A DNA stretch of 64,000 nt from Xiphophorus maculatus (taxonomy: Eukaryota > Chordata > Actinopteri > Cyprinodontiformes > Poeciliidae). A program made the position numbers and the translations under genes. The stretch lies in contig NC_036460.1 in assembly GCF_002775205.1 (NCBI RefSeq), positions 24,136,751-24,200,750 of the forward strand, written 5' to 3'. This document shows positions 38,280 through 49,800 of this stretch, one piece after another (positions within the stretch are counted from its first letter, which is position 1; each line of letters starts with the position of its first letter). The notes beneath the pieces were generated by a model, which worked only from the letters and a program-made list of their open reading frames with translations, ran no database searches and had not been told where the DNA came from.

Positions 38280-38853
38280 GACAAGACGCTCCCTTATTGG
38301 CTAAACTGGCCGATTGGCCATTAATCCGCATGCGCAATAAAAAATGGACGCGGTCGGAAACGTATGCTCCGTTCAATATGTAACCGAAAATGGGAAGTTC
38401 CGAGTTCCAAGTGTGAGAGAGGTGGGATTCTGAAATTTGACTCGTTTTAAAAGGTTTGTGTCGAGTGAAATGACACAATTGTACACTTAACCGCATTTGT
38501 TTTGTGACTGAAGGAATAACGTGAAGATGAATGCAATGGTGCGCACCCGAAACGCCACAAAGATTAGCTCTGAAATAAACGCAACAAATTATTCAAGGAA
38601 CATCATAACTTGCCTCTAAACTGACGTCTTTGTTGTTTTCAGTACGCTCCGAAAAATTGGAAAACGTTTCATACGTGAGCTAGTATTTTTTTTCCGCGTT
38701 AAAAATACAACTACCTGGTTTTGAATGTTAACGTTGCTTCCGTGTTACGACCTGTCTGTTTTGGAAATGCAAGTTTACTAGACGTGCATGAAAGCAGCAC
38801 GAGAAGGAAGCGGAAAGGAGAAACCGTTGTGGACACTTTCCACTGAAAATAGG
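38280..38853 (+). promoter_or_regulatory. Probable trim59 promoter and non-coding first exon
   Basis: Two inverted CCAAT boxes (ATTGG at 38296-38300 and 38313-38317) and an NRF1-like CATGCGCA (38329-38336) lie in a CpG-containing stretch. A possible exon ends at 38853 before a consensus donor GTAAGTA. The first coding exon of trim59 has an acceptor-like CAG at 40944-40946, 34 bp before its ATG, so a spliced 5' UTR is plausible. All inferred from motifs. Confidence 0.4.
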
Positions 38854-40946
38854 GTAAGTATGAATTATTTTCTCCTAAAACATTTCAATATTAGTCACAT
38901 TTCGTTACCAGGCTGTACACCACGAGTTGAGTTAGCTGACTAATCACAAACCATAAATAAGTTAAACAACGCATGCCGTGTTTCTAATTATCCGCAAAGG
39001 GGTATTGGTGGGAAGTAACAGTGTGGTTAAAAAAAAAGAAAATACAATGTATTTTACGTACATAGCTTATTTAACTGTGGTGTAGAGGAGCTTTGTTAGA
39101 AATAAAGCTGTGGCTGTAAAGGCCATCCTGAAAATGGGATTAATGTTGAACAAAGCTTTGTTTATAACGCAGATTTATCCACCGCTGGACTCCTGCCAGC
39201 TGTTCAGGTCAGTTCGGTGTTTGTTGTTTTTGGGAACTGGCGCTGGGCCTTTTATTGTCACTGTAGCTGCTGGCCGTAACAAGAGGAGACACTAAACAAC
39301 ATAACTGATCGGGGGTAATATGAGCCAAGTGTTTTCCGCTGCCTTCTTGTTGCTAAAGCCAAATATTCCCAGGAACAAACTGCTGAATGTGGTGAGGTTT
39401 AGCTGCACATTTGCATTTAATTTTCCCTTTTGTAATCTAATCAGCCAGAAAAGTCTTCTAATCTCTGAATGCCTGGATAAATGAGTTACAAGCAACCTAG
39501 AGACACACAGCTAATGATTTGGAGAGACCAGTTAAGCTAACAATCATATTTTTGAGCAGTGTGAGGAATCCAGAGTACCCAGGAAAAACCCACACATGCA
39601 TAGGGAGAACAAACAGAAAAACCCTACGTCAATTTCTTTTTTTTAGCCAGTAACCTTTTTGGTGAATCATCTTCTCGGAGCTAAAATACTACCTTATGTC
39701 TATTTTTAATGTTGTTCATAGATTGAGCTAAAACAATAATACATATTTCTATATGTATGACTGGAAAAGTCTCAAAGTATCCCATTTAAAGTTGGTTCTA
39801 GAAGAGGTCTGGCAACATCTGTGACCTGTTCCTTAAGCTGAGAAGTCAGTTAATGACGGATTCAATGAGCAGCTTAGCAAACAAACAAAAAAACCCGTCT
39901 AAATATGTACTGGGCTCAAAGAAAAGATCCTCATAAAGGTTATTTGCCTTTTGTTTCCTCCTGGGCTCTTTTCCCCTCTAAAAACAAAAAGAGCGTTTAT
40001 GCATGAAAAGTAAAGTCGTCTTCAGTCAGCCAGCTGACTGTCGGCGCACTGCAAAGGACGGATAGGAAAAGTCCAATTTCAAAACTGGACCTTTGTTTAA
40101 AATGTTGATATACCGGCTCATCTGTTGTAGCTGCCATTTAAAATTGCTCCGTTGCTAGAAGATGTCTGGTTTGTGTAATGACAACACGGGCCCAACCCAT
40201 CTGCAGCTCGGTTAATAAGCAAGAACAATAAAAAAAAACAAAAAAAAAAAAACACACCCACTCAATCTGGCCAGGTGCTAATACCTGAGAGGAAAAAGCA
40301 TCCAAGGTCCAAAGAAAATCCTTGAGCAATATCAGAATGAGACAGTTTATAAATGTTACAAACACAAAGATGATTTAATGTTCTACACAGTACTGCATGT
40401 AAAACGTGTGGAAAGATATTAAAATAATATAACCTAGTTAATGTTCTGAAATCTAAAAAACATGTTTGAAACCTGAAACTCACAAAAGTAAAGCAGAGTA
40501 AAGGTAAATGTACCAAAGCAGAAGTTTTTATGGTTGAAAATAATAAAACGCTGCATTTTAAACCCAGTTAAGAAACTTTAAAGGTCACTGCAGTTAAGGG
40601 AGAAACGCTTATAAGGTCAGCCATTTTGAAAATCATCACCTTGCTAAAGTAATGGCCTAAGCAATTTAGGCAAAAAACCCCAACAAAAAATCAATCTTGG
40701 TGACAAAGTGACACTGTTTTGTTTTCATTTTACCAGTAAAAATCAGAACCGAGCCAAAACCTACTTAACATTCTGACTGTTATTTTACTAAGCAGCACAT
40801 TTAGATTTTTTTTCTTCTTTTTATTACGATTGTCAGCTTTGTATGACAAGTGTTTTAAATTACACCCACACTCAGATTCTCCTGATTTTATTTTTAACTG
40901 TTTTTTTCTCCAATCACACACCGAGTTCTTAAATTCCTCCCAGCAG
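38854..40946 (+). other. Probable trim59 5' UTR intron
   Basis: AT-rich sequence between the possible non-coding exon and the coding exon. I see no gene or clear repeat boundary. Confidence 0.4.
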
Positions 40947-40980
40947 GTGCGACCCCGCGGCGTCCCGTCCGCCTCCAGCG

Positions 40981-43900
40981 ATGGACAGCCTGGAGGAGGA
41001 CCTGACCTGCTCCGTGTGCTACTCGCTGTTCTCCGACCCGCGCGTCCTGCCGTGTTCCCACACCTTCTGCAAGAACTGCTTGGAGAACCTGCTGCAGGTG
41101 TCCACCAACTACTCCATCTGGCGCCCGCTGCGCCTGCCCATAAAATGTCCCCACTGCCGCAGCGTGGTGGAGCTGCCGCCGAGCGGCGTGGACGCGCTCC
41201 CGTCCAACGTGTCTCTGCGAGCCATCGTCGAGAAAGTAAGACGCGTTCAGGGTGAGATATTCATACTAAAAAAGAAACATGCTGATTTGCGTCTTGCCGT
41301 TTCAGTACCAGAGGGACAGCGAGCCGCGGGCGCCGTCCTGCCAGGAGCACCGCAGGCAGCCGCTCAACATGTACTGCGTCCAGGACCGGCAGCTGATCTG
41401 CGGCCTGTGCCTGACCGTCGGCCAGCACCATGGCCATCCCATAGACGACCTGCAGGCGGCCTTTGTCAGAGAAAAACAAACCCCGGCGCTGCTGCTGGCC
41501 AGGCTCTCGGAGCAGAAGTGGAGTCAGGTGGGGGCTGGGAGGTTGAGCGGCCCTGTGGGAGTCTGTGGGGGAGAGAGGCTAAACCGTAACGCTGTCCCCC
41601 CGTGTTTCAGGTGTGTGAGCTGGGGGAGCAGCTGGAGCAGGAGAAGGCGCGCTGCGACGCTCTGCTGAGGCAGGACCGGCAGGAGGTCAACCAGTTTTTT
41701 GTCTCTTTAGAGGAGGTGCTGGCCAGGAAGAAGCAGGCCTACCTGGAGGCTCTGAGCGAGGCTGCTGCAGAGGTGGCCGCGACCTACGACCCCCTCATCC
41801 ACACAGTCAAGGAGCTGCAGGTGTGTAAAGCTCTGCCATAATAAGCAATCAATCGGTTAATTTCATGACAAATTAAAACAGGGTTTCCGCGCTGTAGTAA
41901 AAGGTAGTAAATTAAATTGACTGAAATTAAGGCCAGTAAAAGGTAGCAGAAGGTAATAGAATTAAAGCTGCAAGCAGCCTCGAACGGCCCTCGCAGCTCA
42001 GCGCCGCTCCGGCCTATTGGCGAACGCGGGGATCCCAGCACAGCCGCCCACTCGCCACCGCAGACGCTCTCGCGCACTTCCTGCACCGGTGCTCAATGTG
42101 ACCTTTCTGTCTGGTGAAAGGTCACATCAGACTCTATTTCTCTGAGAACTCAATTTCTCAATCGATCTCTTTGTCACTGGTGGAGTAATACTGACCCCTA
42201 CTGGCGAAATACTGATGTAGTTATTCATCATCTTTGTGTCGACTTGTCACTGTGTTTTCTCTGTCTGATGCAAGTTATTTCTCTGAAAACTCCGTTTCTC
42301 CATCGGTCTCTTTATCTTTGGTGGAGTAATACTGACCCCCTACTGGCGAGTTACTGAAATTGTTGACAATGACTGCTGATGAATAACAAATGCTGTAGTT
42401 TTTAATGAAAATGAATGAATCAGTGGAGTCAAATTAAAATTGAATACTATTGGGCTCTTTACAGGTTGACAAAAGTCAATCATAAAAAGTTTGTTGCAAA
42501 TCAGATGACTCGTATGTGATTTAGAGATGACTGTATGCATACGGAGAGGGATTGCAATTCGCCATACGGCCACGCCGCATGGTTCAGCCAGCAGCCAGCA
42601 TTGACGGAGTTCATCATCATTTCAGTTGGCACAGGATTAAACCCATATGAAACAAAGAGTAAAAGTAAAACATCCGGCAGAAAAAACGGAGGACTTCCGG
42701 TTGGAAGGGGGCGGGGCTTAGGTGATGTCACCAATTGACCATGTGACTGTGATCAGGGCTGGTCTATAATGAGACATAGAAAGTCTGATGCAGTGGTGAC
42801 CTTGTCTGTGGAAGTTATTGCACTTTGATGTTTCATGGCGAATAGTCAAAGTTTGACACTTAGCCACGCCCACATGCTTTGATGTACAAAAAAATTGTAG
42901 GAGAACTTTTGACCTACTATGCCTCAAGAGTGTGTGGAGTGATTTTCAAGTCTGTATGTTAAACGCTGTAGGACGAGTTTGATCAGATACTATGTCACTA
43001 AAATGGACATGATGGCCATGATTCAAAATGGCCGACTTCCTGTTGAGTTTGGACCATGGCACCAGGAGACTTTTTCGTAGTTCCTGACAAGATACATATG
43101 TGTACCAAGTTTCATAATTCTGGGTTAAAGCATGGCTTGGCGATGGTCATTTAAAAACCTCTAGGGGGCGCTTTAGAGAAATTAGGCCACGCCCACCAAA
43201 GATTCTTATGGATTCCTGTCCGGGGCTGGATAAGGATCCATCCCAGTAAGTTTGGGGCAGCTCAGCTCGAAACTGTGGAATTTAGAGTCAAACGTATGGC
43301 AGCAGCGTGACCTGTCACTGCGCTGCGCCGCCATGGCCACGCCCTCCATTGAAAACTCGTGGCGCTTTAAAGCAAGTGAGCCCAATTGTTATCTGTCATC
43401 CAACACAAGATCACCTTGATTAGATCAAGAGAACCAGAGATGGAGCTTTCCAAGAAAAAAAAAAGTTACTTCCTGTTCTTAGGGGGCGGGGCTTAGATGA
43501 CGTCAGACTGTGACGATATAGGATCGTCAGGCATCCAACCAGGATCACTCAAGCCAAGTTTGGTGCAGCTCGGTCGAAACATGTCGAGTTTCGACTGAGT
43601 CTGGAGGATCCAGTGGAGCATCGTACCTCAAGTCTCTGAGTCATCGGAACCTCCAAAAGAAAACTTGAGTGTATTTGAGAAGCTCCACTTGGCTCGCGAT
43701 GTCGGCCATAAAGCTCAAAATCTTTTTGGAGACATGGCCAACATCCTTGAGAAGACAAAAAATCTGTGTATGTGGGTCCGGCCAGAGTTAACTCTAAAGT
43801 TCTACGTGGGACTGTGGTTGGCCTTTATCTGCTTGTGCGTGTTACCTTACCAGCTGCTGGGGCCGGACCACTGGAGGCGACGAGGAGTCTCCTGGGGCAT

Positions 43901-45189
43901 TAGGGGGCGGAGACTCGGAGGGAGCACTGGGAGGCGGAGACTCGTAGGGAGCACTGGGAGGCGGAGTCTCGGAGGGAGTCTACGAACCCTGTGGTTCAGT
44001 TCAATTTATCCGTCTTAGTTACTTACCATTGAGTTTGTGAAAAATTATAAACATAATCAAATTACATTTTCAGTGTTCTACTAATCAACTTCATTTATAC
44101 CATTAGGCAGATTTGGTGACAGTGAAGTGATGCTTCACTCTACAGGAGATTTGACAAACACACAATAAAAATTAAATATAACAAGATCAAGAGTCCATCC
44201 ATCCATCCTTCTCCAGCTGCTACCCCCGCGACCCGACCCCGGATAAGAGGAAGAGCATGGATGATTAAAAGTGGCCTTTTAAATACATGAAGTATTAAAA
44301 GTCATAAAAACTATCAAATAAAATCACACAGATTTTTAAATACAGTATTGTTCAGACAAAGATTGAAAATGAATAAAAATAATGTTGCATTTGCCAATGA
44401 TTAGGAAAATGCAATGAGAGATGTATTTATTTTAGTGCTTGTCACATTTCTATCAGGGCTGCCAAGAAGTGTTTCGAGAGTCAAAACATCAAAATTTTAC
44501 GCTGATAATAAATCAAATCATCCACTTTTTATTTATTTTTTTTTGTTTTTAATGGTTTCGTGTTGCTTTAATTGGTTGGCGGATCTCAGGAGGAGCAGTT
44601 GGACCTGGTGTCTCTGGGCTCGTCTGTGGAGGAGGAAGACTCCCCCCTGGTGTTTTTGGAGAAAGTCCATCAGTTCAGAGATCGGGTGGAGAAGTTCATC
44701 AGAACCCCGCTGCCCTCCGGCATCAACCTGTCGGTGACGCCGCGCGCAGCGGCCTACCTGCAGCAGAACTGGCCCGCGGTGACCATCAGCAGCCTGGAGC
44801 AGGCGCCGGTTCCCAAGCTGTGCTGCCGCACCAGATGCGACGGTGGCGTCGGCACAGAGGCAGACCCGCCTGTCCCGCCTGCCTGGGACAGGTGGCGCCA
44901 GCTGAAGCCCACCGCTTCGGTAGCTCTGCTGGGCCTGCTGCTGCTGCTGGCGGCGTTGTGGGCCAACCCCGTCGGAGGCGCGTCGCTCGGGTTCTCCCTC
45001 CTTTCCCGCCTCAGTCAGCTGGCCCAGAGTCTGAGCGGCAGCCTCGTCTCGTCCGTGTGGGACACAATGGAGGCGGAGTGCGCAGAGATGGGGGCTGCAG
45101 TGCAGAGGTGGAGCTCGCAGCTGTCTGTCCTCAGAGACCGAGTCGTTCAGCAGGTGGCTGCTTTACTTAAAACGTCGACGTCTCGCTGA
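40981..45189 (+). CDS. trim59: Tripartite motif protein 59, four coding exons
   Basis: RING-type ubiquitin ligase anchored in a membrane. Coding exons 40981-41235, 41306-41527, 41611-41820 and 44590-45189, all phase 0, 428 residues (human 403). The RING is complete: Cys10, Cys13, Cys25, His27, Cys30, Cys33, Cys56, Cys59. The B-box 2 has Cys97, His100, Cys109, Cys117, Cys120, His126 and His129 (GQHHGHPIDDLQ is the TRIM59 hallmark). A coiled coil follows (about 160-260), and a hydrophobic segment VALLGLLLLLAALW (about 340-353) is the membrane anchor. Tail-to-tail with smc4 and next to kpna4, as in human. As I recall, the human coding region sits in one exon; here three introns cut it. Third codon positions and the first exons are GC-rich compared with the flanks. 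The donor of exon 2 (GTGGGG) is weak. Confidence 0.94.
42136..42357 (+). repeat. Direct repeat of about 80 bp, period 141 bp
   Basis: Two similar units, 42136-42215 and 42277-42357, share ATTTCTCTGA, TTTCTC, ATCG and GGAGTAATACTGACCCC / TACTGGCGA. They lie inside the long repeat block of trim59 intron 3. Confidence 0.7.
43599..43873 (+). pseudogene. GRAMD4-like coding fragment in trim59 intron
   Basis: One open + frame (after a stop at 43596-43598) encodes ENLSVFEKLHLARDVGHKAQ, then NLFGDMANILEKTKNLCMW, then LKFYVGLWLAFICLCVLPYQ. The amphipathic helix plus hydrophobic segment is the layout I remember for the membrane-proximal part of GRAM-domain protein GRAMD4. It is cut off on both sides by repeats and has no start or partner exons, so it is a stranded gene fragment. 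The parent assignment is from memory; MCTP proteins have a similar segment. Confidence 0.45.
43903..43982 (+). repeat. GC-rich minisatellite, three 27-bp units
   Basis: Three tandem units of the form GGGAGGCGGAGACTCGGAGG + GAGCACT, differing by single bases. Directly after the GRAMD4-like fragment. Confidence 0.8.
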
Positions 45190-46766
45190 GGAAGGCCGAA
45201 CTGGAAACCAAACTGTCTGAACGTGGAGGAGTCTCTTTTCCCCAGTTCCAAAGAACCAAAACTGCCTCACTTTTGTTACTTCTGCTAGTTACGATTTTAC
45301 ATTAACAGGTATGTTTGAAGTTTCACATAAAAAAAACACACTACGTCGTGTCCAGCCTAAACAGCAACAAGGGTTTTTGTTTTTTTTGCCTTCTCAGCGA
45401 AACAGGAATTTAATTAAGCCAGAATTTCCTCTGCTCATTTCCTGTCAGCACACTTAGGAGATGAAGACAATCAGAGGAGAAATGCTGCAGCAGCAGCAGA
45501 TGTGCAGGTTTCACGTTCATTTCCTGGGTGTTTCACTCTATAATCACACATTATGTAGCAATATTCATTTTTGATAAGTGTTACTTTCTTCTCATTATAT
45601 TACTTCCACTCATAATAAAAGTTGCAGAAACTTGCATCAGATCTTTCTGACATTATTGGACACGTTGCATGTGCACCTTACCACACTAGACTGTTTACAA
45701 CAAATAATGGAGGAATGTGTTGCATAAGGAGCGACTCCCAATCTGTGCCTTTAATTATCCTGCCTCCCCGTTTCTCCCAGGACCAGGACTTTCAAGGAAA
45801 TGGCGCATCTTGAAAATCTGCCTCAGAACAAAGTCCATCATGGCGCCTTGTTTACCATGTTGGTTTGATGTAAACTGGGATTTTGAAATGTGGCAAAACC
45901 ACAGCACACAGCCCTCTGAAACAAAATAAATGTAAACTGTAAAAATTTGTTGCAACCTGTAGGTTTTGTTTTTTTTCCTATAAACCTTTTTAAATATTCA
46001 ATAATTCATGTAATAAAATTTGCAGAATTACATCTTTCAAGCTTCCATTAAACTGTGAAATCAGACTTCAGACTGTCACACCATGTGGTGCCACCTACTG
46101 GACAGCTAGTGCAAGTTCATAAATGACACCTTTGGATCATCTCGCCGGTCCAATATCAGACGTCTTTCCAGGTTGAGAAAAATAAACTAAAGACGTGTTA
46201 AAAAAATTGTTACACTTAAATCTCTCCATTAACATGCACGCCATTCATCTTTTTTTTTTTTTTCAGAAATTGAACATTACAGTAGCTATATTAACATTTT
46301 ACAACTGCAGCCACTTCCTAGATATTGCATCGTCCTTCTATTGTGATCAACATGTATCTGCTTTACATTGGTGGCATGTTCTACATTTCAGTTTGAAACA
46401 CACTGAACAATTGATTTGGTTAAAAATTATATTCTACCAGTGGATTTCTGACTTCCAGCCCTTAAAGTGAGCTATAATAAAAAAAAAAACTTGCTGCTCT
46501 GAATCTGTCAAACCAGTGATAAACTGTTATGTTGGAGGAATCAAATTTAAAGAGGTCAAAATATCTTTTTGCCTTTAGTAACATTTCAGTTTATTGTAAA
46601 TCATGATAGCTGGAAATGTTAAGAGCATTTAGCCAATACTGTAAAAAGCATTCACAATAGATGGAGATTTTCCCCTGAACATGATTTAAAGAGCTGGAAA
46701 TTTGTTCTTACGAGTTCTTCCATTTTGTTTAAGAATAATTTCACAAATAAGTTTATTAAAAAAAAC
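45190..46766 (+). other. trim59 3' UTR and gap to smc4
   Basis: Sequence between the converging genes trim59 (+) and smc4 (-). AATAAA hexamers for trim59 occur at about 45613-45618 and 45925-45930. No other gene seen. Confidence 0.45.
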
Positions 46767-46772
46767 TTTATT
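46767..46772 (-). terminator. smc4 poly(A) signal
   Basis: AATAAA on the minus strand (TGAAAAATAAAGTTT), 101 nt past the smc4 stop codon. A second hexamer follows at 46757-46752. They imply a very short smc4 3' UTR. Confidence 0.6.
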
Positions 46773-46788
46773 TTTCAGATTAAAGAAA

Positions 46789-46805
46789 TAGCAGCACGTT
46801 ATTGG
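46789..46805 (-). promoter_or_regulatory. miR-16 target site in the smc4 3' UTR
   Basis: The minus strand reads CCAATAACGTGCTGCTA. It is complementary to nucleotides 1-11 of the miR-16 in this window and, after skipping three microRNA bases, to nucleotides 15-20. It lies 68 nt after the smc4 stop and 16 nt before the poly(A) signal. The central bulge favours repression rather than slicing. The pairing is seen directly; the function is inferred. Confidence 0.6.
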
Positions 46806-46820
46806 AAAGAACAGTACAAA

Positions 46821-46828
46821 TATTTACA
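46821..46828 (-). promoter_or_regulatory. Pumilio-type element in the smc4 3' UTR
   Basis: TGTAAATA on the minus strand fits the Pumilio consensus UGUANAUA. It sits 15 nt before the miR-16 site in the transcript. Confidence 0.4.
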
Positions 46829-46872
46829 TGGTTTATGAAAGAACATTAAAAGATAACAACAAAGTTGGCTTT

Positions 46873-49800
46873 TTATGCCGTGATGGCATCGTGTTCCCTG
46901 AACACGATTGTTTTGGGATTGATTCCGACACTTTTGGTTGTGTTGTGTGTTTTATAGATGCCGATGAGACGATCCGCGATCTCAAACATGTTGTTCCTCA
47001 AGGAGATGATGATGAACTGAGCGTTCTTTGTCTGTTCCTGCAAAAAGAAAAACACGTTTTAATTATTTAGGCATACAAAGTTACTGTTGAATAATTTCTT
47101 AGTGCAGGCGGGATTCTCTCTGTTTACACACTTTAAAGCTTAAGGATCGTCCTGCTGCAGTCACACAATGACATTTTTGTCACAAAAGGAAAAAGTTATG
47201 ATGCGACCTTCAAGAACAAATGATAAAAGCTGTAAAAAATATTAAAGTAAACTGGCAGCCTAATTGTGCTCACATAAATATAACAGGCAACGATGGAGAC
47301 GTTCTTGAAGTCCAGCGCGGCATCGATCTCGTCCATGAAGTACAGCGGGGTGGGCTTGTAGTGATGCAGAGCAAACACCAGAGCCAGAGAGCTGAGGGTC
47401 TTCTCCCCCCCTGACAGGTTAAAGATCTTTTTCCAACTTTTCTTTGGTGGACGAACACTAAAACGAATAAAAACGAAAGAATACGTCAAATAAATAACAA
47501 ACAGAGCTGTAACATCACATATAAATCCCAGCATGCACCAATAACGTCTTGACTGTTTTTTTTTTTTTTTTAATCCTCCCTTACCTGAACATGATTCCCT
47601 CAGAGAACGGATCCAAGCTGTCCACCAGCTCCAGCTCTGCATCCCCACCTAGTGTCAGCATCTGGTAGTTCTCCTTCAGCTTGTTGGTGATCATGTTGAA
47701 CCCGGTCATGAACTCATTGAGCCGCTGCTTACGGAGGTCCTCGTAGGCGCGCTTGAACCTGTCTCTGTCCGCTGTGATCTCGTCCAGCTGTGCGACGCGC
47801 TGCAGGTACAGCTCCTCCTGATGACACAAAGCGTCGGAGATGACGCGCGTTTATCTTATGCCTTTGTAAAACAAAGTCTGTCTATTAACTTTTGGTGTAA
47901 AAAAATATATATATATTTAAAAAAATGGTACTATGTCCGGTCAACTGGTGATAAATGTCCGCTTCGTCGCTCCTCTCCAGTCGTTTTCATGCTTGTGAAA
48001 TTTTGCTCTTGTAAACGTAAACCTGCACATGCCGGCTTGCCACGCGACACACACATTTCAAAGTGTGCAACTGTTGTCACTGTCGGTTTTCAACACTAAC
48101 TTGTCACCGTCGCTCCCGTGTCTGGAGTCGCCCCTGACAGACACACAAAGCTAGCTAGCAGAGCTATATTGGCAATAAAAGCTATGAAGACATCTGTGAC
48201 CGACTCAAACCTTTGCCTGACAGAAAAGCAAAGTGAGGTAAAAAAAACAAACAAAAAAAAAAAACATGTACGACACTAAATAGTTATAACTACTTTGAAG
48301 ACCAATTTTGAAATTTGAAGACCTGTGATTAATATATTTGAAGCCAACTTACGAATTTAAGATTTATAACTAGTTGCATGAAGTTAAGACTTTTCAAGCA
48401 CGCAGAGACCCTAGAAATATATTTTCTCTCAGGGCAGCAGTGAATGAGAACGAGTCCTCCTTCATCCCGACCAGGACACCTTGTAGTGTTTGTGTGTACC
48501 TTCTTCTTGTACTCTGCAATGGCTCCTAGATTGGGCTTCATTTGACTACACTGGCTCTCCAGCATGCTGATCTTGTTCACCAGGATGTTTGGATCCGAGA
48601 TGGCTTCCAGCTCAGCAGGGGCAAAGACACGGAGTTCCTCTGCTGGCTGGCCCTCAATGGTGTGAAGGGACAGCTTGGTGCTCTGGAAGACAAAAAACAG
48701 GCATTATTAAAGACAACAAAGCTCAGCGAGCCTGGTTGTTCCCCAGCTGTCTACTGGTTTAGAGTTATGTGACTCGCCTCATCCTGCCAGTACTTGATCT
48801 TGCCGTTGTGCTTTGTGATGGCGGCGTCTATCTGCTCGATGGTCAGCCGAACGTTGAGCGACTCTTCTTGCAGTGCGTGCTCCTGCTGCTGCAGGGCCTT
48901 GATCTCCTTGGAAACGTTCTGGTACTGCTCCTGCACCTCAGGCAGAGTGGCCTACACAACCAGAACCAGAGCAGGAGTAAATCAGTATTATTGATGCTAA
49001 GGATGTCCTCTGAGAGAGAAACACTCCCCCAGCAGATTTAAGATGTTCTGATACGAATAAACGTAAATGGCAAGCAGCAACCTCTGCCTCGTGGCAGGTT
49101 TTCATGATCCCCCCCGCCTCATCTTCTAGCTTCTTCAGCTGCTCTGTGAGCTCAGCCATCAACTTCTCGTTCTCTTCCAGCTCTGCTCGCACACGAGCAA
49201 TGCTCTCCTCACACTTTTTCAGGTTTCTGGAAGACAAACGGAAGAGGATTTAGACGTTTCTCCAGTGGTGTCGACGGCAACAGCCAAAGCAGACAAGATC
49301 ATACCAGACAAGCATTTCATTGGCCTTCAGAAAGCAAGGCTTTTGTATTACTCTGGTTCGATGCTGCTCACTTTAACATTGTATACGTTTGCTTTTATAT
49401 CCAAGCGAAGCTTTACCAAGCCATACTGCTGCAACCAATAGGAAAATTCAACTGCCTAAGCACCACCAGACCAAAAGAGGCCAGCAGTGAGACGGTTTAA
49501 GGCAAATAATAATGCCGAACTAAACAAATTCGTACAGAAACGTTACCATAGAATGGTAAATAACCTATTTAGACAGTTTGTCAGCAAAAACAATTTGGGG
49601 GTTAGTTTAACTTTAATGGAGCATTCATTACCACCAACCTAACTGGTAAGGAGTGTTGCCAAGAAAGAAAAAAAAAATCACCCTACATTACAAATTACAC
49701 TGTCTTAGACTTAAAGTAAGTATCAGACCATATTCTATTTTAGATAAATATATAATGTCTAGTTTAGACTGTGACAGATTTGATACACAAAACAAAAACA

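Larger units (their letters stand above)
41821..44589 (+). other. trim59 intron 3, a mosaic of repeats
   Basis: Starts with a short piece of the CAGGGTTTCCGCG-type element (41879-41960). A long block at about 41960-43560 holds phrases I know from fish dispersed repeats (AAGCTGCAAGCAGCCTCGAA, CCTCTAGGGGGCGCTTTAG, AAAATGGCCGACTTCCTG, GCCACGCCCACC). A GRAMD4-like coding scrap, a minisatellite and a CATCCATCC-type repeat (about 44192-44265) follow. Class of the long block not decided. Confidence 0.55.

Noticed and set aside
46789-46805. TAGCAGCACGT on the + strand taken as a third miR-16 gene
   Set aside because: There is no matching 3p arm or hairpin around it. The match breaks after base 11 and resumes after a 3-base gap, and on the opposite strand it lies in the smc4 3' UTR, so it is a target site.
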